Origin: CAYSPU01 sp964432995
GTDB taxonomy: Bacteria > Verrucomicrobiota > Verrucomicrobiia > Limisphaerales > JAHDYP01
DNA: 13,205 nucleotides
Reading direction: 5' to 3'
Assembly (NCBI GenBank): GCA_964432995.1
Contig: CAYSPU010000166.1
Coordinates: 1-13,205, forward strand
In this document: positions 6,979-13,205 of the stretch, in pieces
How positions within the stretch are numbered: the stretch's first letter is position 1
Layout of the letters: every line of letters starts with the position of its first letter
Notes under the pieces: model-generated
The model's database searches: none
Seen by the model: the letters and a program-made list of their open reading frames with translations, nothing else
Told to the model about the DNA's origin: nothing
Position numbers and translations under genes: made by a program

Positions 6979-8541
6979 ATGCAACTGAGACGGTTTTTTG
7001 CCCTTTCGGCCCTCACTTTGAGTGCTTTCTGTGCGTTCTCTGCCTCGGCCGAGGAGAAACGCACGGTCAGCCTGGAAGATTGCCTGCAGCAGGCACTGCA
7101 GCGCAACCTCGACATCCAGATCCAGCGCATCAACCCGGAAATCGCCCGCTACAACCTGCGGGGGGCATACGGGGCCTATGACCCGGTCTTCAGTGTCACC
7201 TTCGAGCGCTCCGGCAGCCAGGAACCGGGCGGCCTGGACGACCAGAACCGAGCCTACACGGGAACCGAAAGCGATACCGACAGCCTCTCCGGCGGCATCG
7301 GCGGCCTCCTACCCTGGGGTCTGCAGTATCGGGTGGGGGGCTATCTCGGCAACAGCTCGGGCATCCTGCCCCTGTCCATCTACCCGATCGTCTCCACCAA
7401 CGACGGAATCGTCACCACCAACCTCGTCGCCTATCGGCCCACCTTCGAGACTTCCCGCGGACAGGTTGCCATCTCCGAACTGCGTCAGCCATTGCTGAGG
7501 AACGCCTGGATTGACAGCACCCGGATGAGCATCGAATTGGACCGCGCCTCCCTCCGGCAGTCCGAATACGCATTCCGTCTGCAACTCATGGCCACCGCCA
7601 CTGAGGTCGAGACCACCTACTGCGCCATGGTCTCAGCCGCCGACTACGTGTTGGTGCAGGCAAAAGCGCTCGAACTGGCAACCCGCCTCCTGGCCGAGAA
7701 CAAGAAGAAGGTCGAGGTGGGGGCGATGGCCCCGCTGGATGAGAAGCAGGCCGAGGCCGAGGTCGCCGCCCGCCGCGCGGATTTGCTCGCGGCCCAGCGA
7801 GCCTACGAAGACCAGCAGAATGCTCTGAAGAACCTGCTGACCGACGACTACGCCAGTTGGCATGAGGTCGAATTGGTGCCGGCGAGCAAGCTCTCCGCCG
7901 TCCCCATCGGGGTGCAGCTCAGCGACAGTTGGGTGAAAGGCCTGACCCAACGCCCCGAGATCCTCGAGGCCCGGATCAACCTCGAGAAACAGGACATCAC
8001 GCTCAAGTTCCAAAAGAACCAGCTCTGGCCGCAGCTCGACATCTATGGGAGTTTTGGCTATTCGGCCGGTGGCGGCGCCCGCGAGTTCAGCGATCTCCTC
8101 CCACAATTCGAGGATCGTGAGAACCCGTTCTACTCGATCGGCGCCTCGTTCTCCGTGCCCCTGGGCAACCGCAGCACGCGCAACGCCATCCGCGTCACCA
8201 AGGCCGCCCAGGCCCAGGCACTCCTCTCCCTCAAGAAGCTCGAGCAATCGATCATGGTGGAAATCGACAATGCCGTCGGCCGGGTCAAGACCTCCTACCA
8301 ACAAGTCCAGGCCACCCGCGAGCAACGGCGTTTCGCCCAGGCCGCTCTCGACGCCGAACAGAAGAAACTCGACAACGGCAAGAGCACGAGCTTCTTCGTG
8401 TTGCAGTTCCAGCGGGATCTGGTATCGGCCGCCTCTTCGGAAATCGTCGCGCTGGCCAACTACAACATCGCCCTGGCCCGCCTTTCCCAAGCTGAGGCAT
8501 CCACCCTCGAACGCCTCAAGTTGGACGTCCAACTGAAGTGA
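6979..8541 (+). CDS. TolC-family outer-membrane channel protein
   Basis: The 520-aa product fits the outer-membrane efflux protein family, whose trimers form a beta-barrel in the outer membrane and an alpha-helical tunnel in the periplasm. A signal peptide is clear (MQLRRFFALSALTLSAFCAF, likely cut after SASA at residue 24). SLEDCLQQALQRNLDIQIQR (31-50) is the usual first helix. Long Ala/Gln/Glu-rich helices cover the two repeat halves, and GKSTSFFVLQFQRDLVSA with the following helix matches the family's C-terminal repeat. The ATG at 6979 is preferred because it starts the signal peptide directly; in-frame ATGs at 6958 and 6919 are possible, and no strong ribosome binding site separates them. 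The usual inner-membrane pump and periplasmic adaptor genes are absent on both sides, so the transported substrate cannot be inferred. The spacer of about 200 bp suggests its own promoter. Confidence 0.87.
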   Translation: MQLRRFFALSALTLSAFCAFSASAEEKRTVSLEDCLQQALQRNLDIQIQRINPEIARYNLRGAYGAYDPVFSVTFERSGSQEPGGLDDQNRAYTGTESDTDSLSGGIGGLLPWGLQYRVGGYLGNSSGILPLSIYPIVSTNDGIVTTNLVAYRPTFETSRGQVAISELRQPLLRNAWIDSTRMSIELDRASLRQSEYAFRLQLMATATEVETTYCAMVSAADYVLVQAKALELATRLLAENKKKVEVGAMAPLDEKQAEAEVAARRADLLAAQRAYEDQQNALKNLLTDDYASWHEVELVPASKLSAVPIGVQLSDSWVKGLTQRPEILEARINLEKQDITLKFQKNQLWPQLDIYGSFGYSAGGGAREFSDLLPQFEDRENPFYSIGASFSVPLGNRSTRNAIRVTKAAQAQALLSLKKLEQSIMVEIDNAVGRVKTSYQQVQATREQRRFAQAALDAEQKKLDNGKSTSFFVLQFQRDLVSAASSEIVALANYNIALARLSQAEASTLERLKLDVQLK

Positions 8542-8592
8542 GAGAGAACCGCGCGCGAAACGAAGCGGCGCCCCGTCCGGGCCTGCGGCTCG

Positions 8593-9585
8593 CTACCTCT
8601 TCGGGAGGAGATCCGCCACCATCGACCGCTCCTCCTTCAGTTCGTTCTCCGTGGCCGTGATCCTGGCCCGGCTGAACTCGCCCACCGGCACGTTCGGAAG
8701 AATGGACCAACGCACGCCGTCTGACCGGATCGGATAGGAGAAGATCAAGCCCGGTTCGACCCCGTAACTGCCGTCGGCGCAAACCGCCACGCTGAAGCAG
8801 TCGTCGGGGCGCGTCGGCGTGCTCAGGCTCCGGACGGTGTCGATCACGGCGTTGGCGGCGCTCGCCGCGCTGGAGACACCGCGCGCCTGGATGATGGCCG
8901 CCCCTCGTCGCTGCACCGCGGGCAGGAACGTGTGGTGGAACCAGGCCTCGTCCCGAATGACCTCCAGGGCCGGTTGGCCGCCAATCCGCGCGTTGAAAAA
9001 ATCCGGGTACATCGTCGAGCTGTGGTTCCCCCAGATCGCCAGGTTCGAGACCTGCGTGGCCTCCACCGCCGCCTTCCGCGACAACTGGGACCGGGCGCGG
9101 TTCTCGTCGAGTCTCGTCATCGCGAACCAGCGGTCTCGCGGCACCTCCGGCGCGTGGCGCATGGCGATGAGGCAGTTGGTGTTGCACGGGTTGCCCACCA
9201 CGAGAATGCGGACGTCGGCAGCCGCGTGCTTCTGGATGGCCGCGCCCTGATCCACGAAGATCCGGCCGTTGACGCCGAGCAGATCCTTCCGCTCCATCCC
9301 CAGCTTGCGCGGGACGCTGCCAATCAGCAGCGCCCAGTTGACACCGCCAAAGCCCTCGTCCAGGCGGGCGGTAGCCGTCACCCCCTGGAGCAATGGAAAG
9401 GCGCAATCCTCCAGTTCCATCACCACTCCGCCGAGGGCGGGCAGCATGGACTCGATCTCGACCAGGTGCAGGATGACCGGCTGGCCGGGCCCGAAGAGGT
9501 CGCCGGCGGCGATGCGGAAGAGGAGGGAATAGCCGATCTGGCCGGCGGCACCGGTCACCGCGACGCGCACGGGTGTCGGCATCAT
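8593..9585 (-). CDS. mdh: Malate dehydrogenase (NAD-dependent)
   Basis: Malate dehydrogenase interconverts malate and oxaloacetate in the citric acid cycle and acts in the cytoplasm. The 330-aa protein shows the Rossmann motif TGAAGQIGYSLLFRI (11-25), an acidic residue after the second strand (HLVEIE, favouring NAD over NADP), substrate-binding arginines in VPRKLGMERK (R93, R99), GNPCNTN (131-137), the catalytic Asp and substrate-binding Arg in TRLDENRA (D160, R163), and the catalytic His in IWGNHSS (H188). It belongs to the type related to cytosolic and Thermus enzymes rather than the mitochondrial or E. coli type. Two ATG codons stand in tandem at the start; GAGGGAG upstream supports either. 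It is the last gene of the minus-strand set, 16 bp after the porin. Confidence 0.94.
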   Translation of the reverse strand: MMPTPVRVAVTGAAGQIGYSLLFRIAAGDLFGPGQPVILHLVEIESMLPALGGVVMELEDCAFPLLQGVTATARLDEGFGGVNWALLIGSVPRKLGMERKDLLGVNGRIFVDQGAAIQKHAAADVRILVVGNPCNTNCLIAMRHAPEVPRDRWFAMTRLDENRARSQLSRKAAVEATQVSNLAIWGNHSSTMYPDFFNARIGGQPALEVIRDEAWFHHTFLPAVQRRGAAIIQARGVSSAASAANAVIDTVRSLSTPTRPDDCFSVAVCADGSYGVEPGLIFSYPIRSDGVRWSILPNVPVGEFSRARITATENELKEERSMVADLLPKR

Positions 9586-9601
9586 CGTTCTCCCTCAACG
9601 G

Positions 9602-10801
9602 TTAGAAACCGGCCTGGAGCCGCAGCAGCACCTTGTTCTCGAGGTCGTCCTCGCCCGCCACGTCCATCAGCAGGTAGTTTAGCATGACCTTGAGGTTGTC
9701 TCCCTTGAACAGGTAGGCGATGCCGAACGTGCCGGTCTGTGTGAAATCATCGCTCTCGTCGTTGTTGGCGTCGTAATACTCGTATTTGGCCAGCGCCTGG
9801 ATCTTCGGGGTGATCAGGTATGTGGCCTGGGCATAGCCACCATAGGCGGTGAAGTCGTCGCCGTTGTTCGGATCCAGAAAGAGCACCATGTCTTCCAACC
9901 AGATGTCGACGGGCCCCAGGCGGATCTGCGCGTCTGCCGCGAGGCCGGTTCGATATCCGGAGAACGTAGTCCGGCCTGGCACCAGCCACTCGGAAGGGAC
10001 GGCGATGCTGGTGTCATCGGAGAAGGTCGCGTTGACTCCGAAGTTGATGAAGCTGTCGCGGTCGGCCATCTTCCCGCGCCAGGCGTTCACCTCGAGGCGG
10101 GGAACGATCTGGAAGTTGTCGTCGTCGTTGAAGTTGTTGTTGACGTTGTTGCCATTGAAGACGCCGAGATAGTAGCCGAGGCGTTTCTCGAACACGCCGC
10201 CGCCGACCTGGATGCCCAACTGCCGATCGGGCAGGAAGCGGTCGGTTGCCAAACTGAGTTCGACCGATTGTTCGAGCATCGGGCTCAGGCGCTTCTCCCA
10301 GCCGTAGGTGGGGAAGAACTGGCCCACGCGCACGTTGAGGAAATCGTAGGGGTTGTAGCTGACCCACCCGTCCGTGAGTTGGGCTCGCAGGGCGGACTGC
10401 TGCCCGAGCGCGCCGGCGAAGTCGGTTTCCATGCGGTAGGTGAACTTCTCGAGGAAGCTCCCGAAGATGCTGGCCCGAGCCCGCCGGACATAGAACCGAT
10501 CGTTTGAAGAGAGACCGGTCCACCGAGCGTCCCCGGTATCGCCGAACTCGGCTTGCGTCTGGATATAGCCGCCCAGGCGCACTTCGAGCGCGCTGCGGGC
10601 GCCCGGTTTCACGAAGCTGGCGGTTGCCCCGCTACCCACGCCCAGTTCGCGGCGCAGCTCGAGGTTCTCCTTCTGCACCGCCTGCAACTCCTGCTCGAGC
10701 TTCTTCAGCCGGTCTTCGACGGACGAGGGGGATGCACCATCGGCGCTGTGGGCAGCAGTGCCGAGGGTGAGGAGCAGGGAGGACACGATGAGTCGTTTCA
10801 C
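9602..10801 (-). CDS. Outer-membrane porin, phosphate-selective porin O/P family
   Basis: The 399-aa protein begins with a signal peptide (MKRLIVSSLLLTLGTAAHSA), followed by a short coiled coil (about residues 27-53, VEDRLKKLEQELQAVQKEN) of the kind found in porins that contact the cell wall. The remainder is rich in alternating aromatic and polar strands such as GGYIQTQAEF, DRFYVRRARASIFGSF and VRVGQFFPTYG, and ends in a C-terminal Phe, the usual signal for barrel insertion. These features match the OprO/OprP family. Selectivity for phosphate is known only for some members and cannot be read here. The start codon is GTG at 10801, with AAGG nearby upstream. It is 12 bp downstream of the GNAT-like gene and 16 bp upstream of mdh, so co-transcription is likely. 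Confidence 0.88.
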   Translation of the reverse strand: MKRLIVSSLLLTLGTAAHSADGASPSSVEDRLKKLEQELQAVQKENLELRRELGVGSGATASFVKPGARSALEVRLGGYIQTQAEFGDTGDARWTGLSSNDRFYVRRARASIFGSFLEKFTYRMETDFAGALGQQSALRAQLTDGWVSYNPYDFLNVRVGQFFPTYGWEKRLSPMLEQSVELSLATDRFLPDRQLGIQVGGGVFEKRLGYYLGVFNGNNVNNNFNDDDNFQIVPRLEVNAWRGKMADRDSFINFGVNATFSDDTSIAVPSEWLVPGRTTFSGYRTGLAADAQIRLGPVDIWLEDMVLFLDPNNGDDFTAYGGYAQATYLITPKIQALAKYEYYDANNDESDDFTQTGTFGIAYLFKGDNLKVMLNYLLMDVAGEDDLENKVLLRLQAGF

Positions 10802-10813
10802 AGGGTACCTTGG

Positions 10814-11458
10814 TTACTGTTGATAGGTCGGGGTTCTCCGGTTCAGATCTTTCTGGCCCCGCACGAACACGGTGACACCCAGCGCCATGGCGGCGAGGAA
10901 AACGATGATCGCCACCGCATACGCGAACAACTTGAGCCGGCGCGCCTGGGACATCATCTGTTCGGCGCTGGCGCGGCTGGTCTGGGTAAACAACTCGAAC
11001 TCCTTCTCAAGTGAAAGCTGGTTCGGTGCTTCATCCCGCAGGACCAGCGCCCACCAGCGGCGATGAGGGTCGCCAAATCCGGGGGGCAGTCGCTTCAGCA
11101 GCTCCGGATCTGCCTCGGCAAATCCGGTCTGGTGCCAAAACGGCGCCTGCTCCTGCGTCCAGAGCCGGAGCAGACCGTGGTTGCGCGCGACGACCTGGAT
11201 CCGTTCCCAGAGCATCGGCCGGAAGTCGTCTTCCCGCTCGGCGGTGGTGAAGGCTTCGCTGTGCAGAAGTCCCTGCTTCGCCTCGATGTGCAGAGCGATC
11301 GCTCCCATCAGGTCCCCCTCCATGCTGACGACCAACTGGAATTCGGTCAGATGTCTTTCCAGGTCCAGCACCTGCAACGCGCAGCGTTCCCAGAGAACCT
11401 TGAGTCCGCCGAGGTCGTCGAGATTCGCGCGACGCACGATGTACTGGGCCGGATCCAT
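10814..11458 (-). CDS. GNAT-like protein with a C-terminal membrane anchor
   Basis: The 214-aa product from the ATG at 11458 (a GTG at 11467 is also possible) opens with YIVRRANLDDLGGLKVLWER, typical of GNAT acetyltransferases, and FWHQTGF (about 107-113) matches the end of that fold. The acetyl-CoA loop, normally Q/R-x-x-G-x-G/A before the third helix, is not seen; EREDDFRPMLWERI (74-87) stands in its place. Catalysis is therefore doubtful. A hydrophobic segment at about 177-198 (FAYAVAIIVFLAAMALGVTV), preceded by basic residues, predicts a single membrane helix with a short hydrophilic tail. A helical linker (about 148-172) joins the two parts. The GNAT part would lie in the cytoplasm, by the positive-inside rule. 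Function is unknown; it may sense or bind something rather than acetylate. It lies 12 bp upstream of the porin. Confidence 0.7.
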   Translation of the reverse strand: MDPAQYIVRRANLDDLGGLKVLWERCALQVLDLERHLTEFQLVVSMEGDLMGAIALHIEAKQGLLHSEAFTTAEREDDFRPMLWERIQVVARNHGLLRLWTQEQAPFWHQTGFAEADPELLKRLPPGFGDPHRRWWALVLRDEAPNQLSLEKEFELFTQTSRASAEQMMSQARRLKLFAYAVAIIVFLAAMALGVTVFVRGQKDLNRRTPTYQQ

Positions 11459-11515
11459 CGGATGCACGAGAGTGTAACCGGAGCCTGCGGCCCGGTAAAC
11501 CGCAAAACCGCCGGC

Positions 11516-13205
11516 TCACCGCGTTGCCGGCACTGCGGACGTCATCGCGCTCCCGACCGGGAACTCCATCTTCAGTTCGCGGACCAGGAACGCCCAGCGG
11601 TCCGCGTTCTCTTCGATGAGCTTGTGCAACGGTTTGCCCGCGCCGTGGCCCGCGCGGGTCTCCACGCGAATCAGGATTGGCGCCCGCCCCGCGTGCGCCG
11701 CTTGGAGCGCGGCGGCGAACTTGAAACTGTGCCCGGGCACCACGCGATCGTCATGGTCGGCGGTGGTGATCAGCGTTGCCGGGTATACCGTCCCCGGCCG
11801 GATGTTGTGCAGGGGGGAGTAGGCACGCAACACGCGGAACTCGTCCGCGTGGTCGGCGCACCCATAGTCGGAGGTCCACGCCCAGCCGATGGTGAACTTG
11901 TGGAAGCGGAGCATATCGAGGACGCCCACGGCGGGAAGAGCGGCGGCGAACAGGCCGGGGCGCTGGGTGAGGCAGGCCCCGACGAGCAAGCCGCCATTGC
12001 TCCCGCCGCCGATGGCGAGCTTCTGCGAGCTGGTGTAGTCGTTGACGATCAGCCATTCGGCGGCCGCGATGAAGTCATCGAAGGTGTTCTGCTTCTTGAG
12101 GCGAATGCCCGCCTGGTGCCATTCTTCGCCGTACTCGCCTCCCCCCCGCAAATTCGCCACGGCGTAAACGCCGCCCATCTCCATCCAGACAAGCTGCGGC
12201 ACCGAGAAACTCGGTGTCAGACTGACGTTGAAACCGCCGTACCCGTAAAGGTATGTGGGGCGCCGTCCATCCCGGGGGAGTCCCTTGCGGTGGCTGATGA
12301 ACAGGGGAACCCGGGTTCCGTCCTTGCTCGCATAAAAGACCTGGCGCGTCTCGTAGTCGTCCGGATTGAACCCGACCTTGGGGGCGCGGAAGACCTCCGT
12401 CCGGCCGGTCTCGAGGTCCAACCGGTGGATCGTCGACGGCACCGTGAAACTGGTGAACGCGAAGAACGTCTCCGTGTCCGTGCGCCGCCCGCGGAAACCG
12501 GTTACCGACCCGATCCCCGGCAGGGGCAGGTCCCTCTGGAACTGGCCATCGCTCCCGAACAGCTTCACCAGCGCCGCGGCATGCCGCAGGTAGTGCGCGA
12601 TGAACGTGTCGTGGACCCGGCTGACGGACTGCAGCATGTCGGCGGACTGCGGGATCACCTCCCGCCAGTGGACGGGGTCCGGCCGGGCAAGATCAATGGC
12701 GATGACCCGCCCGCGGGGGGCTTCCCGATCCGTGCGGAAGTAGAAGACCGCACCGTCGTTGTCGATGAAGTCGTAACTGGCGTCGAAGCGCTGGAGGAGT
12801 TCGACGACCGGCGCGCCGGGATCGGCCAGAGAGAGGTAGAAAACACCGTTCTTCGGATCTGTGCCCTGCGAGACGTTGATGATCAGATAGCGGCCGTCCT
12901 CGGTCACCCGCCCATAGAAACCCCACTCCTTCTGATCGGGTCGATGGTAGACGAGGCGGTCGTCCGACTGTGCGCTGCCCACGCGGTGGTAATAGAGCTT
13001 CTGGAAGTAATTGACTCCCCGGAGGACATTGGTGTCCGCCGGCTCGTCATAGCGCTCAAACCCGGCGTTCAGGCCGTAAACCGACGCCAGCATTTCGAAA
13101 GCGATGAACGCGCCCGTCCGGTACCCCCGTTCGCGCAGCGTCTGCGTCAGCGTCGGCACCGATGCGGGCAGCCGGCCGTGCCCGTTCAGCCGCAAGCCGT
13201 GCTCA
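11516..13205 (-). CDS. Prolyl oligopeptidase (S9A) lacking its N-terminus, fused to a sulfatase fragment; open at the window edge
   Basis: From about position 13054 leftward the protein matches prolyl oligopeptidase, a serine peptidase that cuts short peptides after proline. Numbering from the TTG at 13195, QKLYYHRVGSAQSDD (65-79) and WGFYGRVTEDGRYLII match the first propeller blades. The catalytic domain has RPTYLYGYGGFN, LRGGGEYGEEWH, the nucleophile S399 in GGGSNGG, the Asp in HDDRVVP (482/483) and H517 in RAGHGAGKP, so the triad is complete. About 200 residues expected at the N-terminus are missing. In their place residues 1-50, and the codons up to the window edge, match a sulfatase. No stop or good start is found in the remaining bases, so the frame continues beyond the window. 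No signal peptide is visible. The gene lies 57 bp upstream of the GNAT-like gene (48 bp if that starts at its GTG). Confidence 0.85.
   Translation of the reverse strand, partial: EHGLRLNGHGRLPASVPTLTQTLRERGYRTGAFIAFEMLASVYGLNAGFERYDEPADTNVLRGVNYFQKLYYHRVGSAQSDDRLVYHRPDQKEWGFYGRVTEDGRYLIINVSQGTDPKNGVFYLSLADPGAPVVELLQRFDASYDFIDNDGAVFYFRTDREAPRGRVIAIDLARPDPVHWREVIPQSADMLQSVSRVHDTFIAHYLRHAAALVKLFGSDGQFQRDLPLPGIGSVTGFRGRRTDTETFFAFTSFTVPSTIHRLDLETGRTEVFRAPKVGFNPDDYETRQVFYASKDGTRVPLFISHRKGLPRDGRRPTYLYGYGGFNVSLTPSFSVPQLVWMEMGGVYAVANLRGGGEYGEEWHQAGIRLKKQNTFDDFIAAAEWLIVNDYTSSQKLAIGGGSNGGLLVGACLTQRPGLFAAALPAVGVLDMLRFHKFTIGWAWTSDYGCADHADEFRVLRAYSPLHNIRPGTVYPATLITTADHDDRVVPGHSFKFAAALQAAHAGRAPILIRVETRAGHGAGKPLHKLIEENADRWAFLVRELKMEFPVGSAMTSAVPATR
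13040..13205 (-). other. Sulfatase-like fragment at the 5' end of the peptidase reading frame
   Basis: The codons read EHGLRLNGHGRLP, then VPTLTQTLRERGYRTGAF and GLNAGFERYDE. This order (a His-Gly-x-Arg segment, then VPTL..LR..GYRTGAF, then a GL..GF..YD end) is characteristic of the N-terminal half of sulfatases (alkaline phosphatase superfamily). It does not belong to prolyl oligopeptidase. The expected formylglycine motif C-x-P-S-R would lie upstream, outside the window. The fragment meets the peptidase at the RYDEP codons (about 13040-13054), a short sequence plausible in both families. Confidence 0.7.

Noticed and set aside
8542..8592. Bidirectional terminator between the convergent TolC and mdh genes
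   Set aside because: The 51-bp spacer has only short GC-rich complementarity (GCCC with GGGC) and no T-run on either strand.
10085..10160. Repetitive GTTGTTGTT-like stretch, considered as a microsatellite
   Set aside because: It encodes the Asn/Asp-rich loop of the porin (NNVNNNFNDDD) and fits its reading frame; loops of this kind are common in porins.

Overview
The window is GC-rich DNA from a Gram-negative bacterium. Two outer-membrane proteins (a TolC-type channel and a porin O/P) and several signal peptides support this. The style of the malate dehydrogenase, the porin and the TolC protein reminds me of Verrucomicrobiota, or possibly Acidobacteriota or Planctomycetota. That placement is an inference without a marker gene. 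The sequence looks like a scaffold from a draft or metagenomic assembly, because it carries two runs of exactly ten Ns (3148-3157 and 5704-5713), both inside genes.

Layout, plus strand. Positions 242-1099 encode a secreted protein of unknown function that looks shortened. After a spacer of about 170 bp with a possible promoter and an inverted repeat, positions 1272-6780 hold a compact operon, hoxE-hoxF-hoxU-hoxY-hoxH-hoxW. It encodes a bidirectional NAD-linked [NiFe] hydrogenase of group 3d and the endopeptidase that matures its large subunit. HoxEFU form the diaphorase module, which passes electrons between NAD(H) and the iron-sulfur chain. HoxYH form the hydrogenase module. HoxW removes the C-terminal tail of HoxH after nickel insertion. 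The genes overlap by ATGA or lie 14-69 bp apart, as expected for co-transcription. No hyp maturation genes are in the window. A TolC-family outer-membrane protein follows at 6979-8541 without its usual pump partners.

Layout, minus strand. A convergent set reads leftward from the right edge: a prolyl oligopeptidase (11516-13205, open at the edge), a membrane-anchored GNAT-like protein (10814-11458), a porin O/P (9602-10801) and malate dehydrogenase (8593-9585). The gaps are 57, 12 and 16 bp, so they may form one operon, although the first link is less sure.

The hydrogenase is clear but is a known type. The most notable observations concern sequence integrity. The prolyl oligopeptidase reading frame begins with a piece of a sulfatase, joined in frame at a motif both families share. 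The HoxF gap is flanked by two diverged copies of the same protein segment. The first gene seems to lack an internal block. These could be real rearrangements or assembly chimeras, and reads across the seams would decide. I found no tRNA, rRNA, CRISPR array or insertion sequence.
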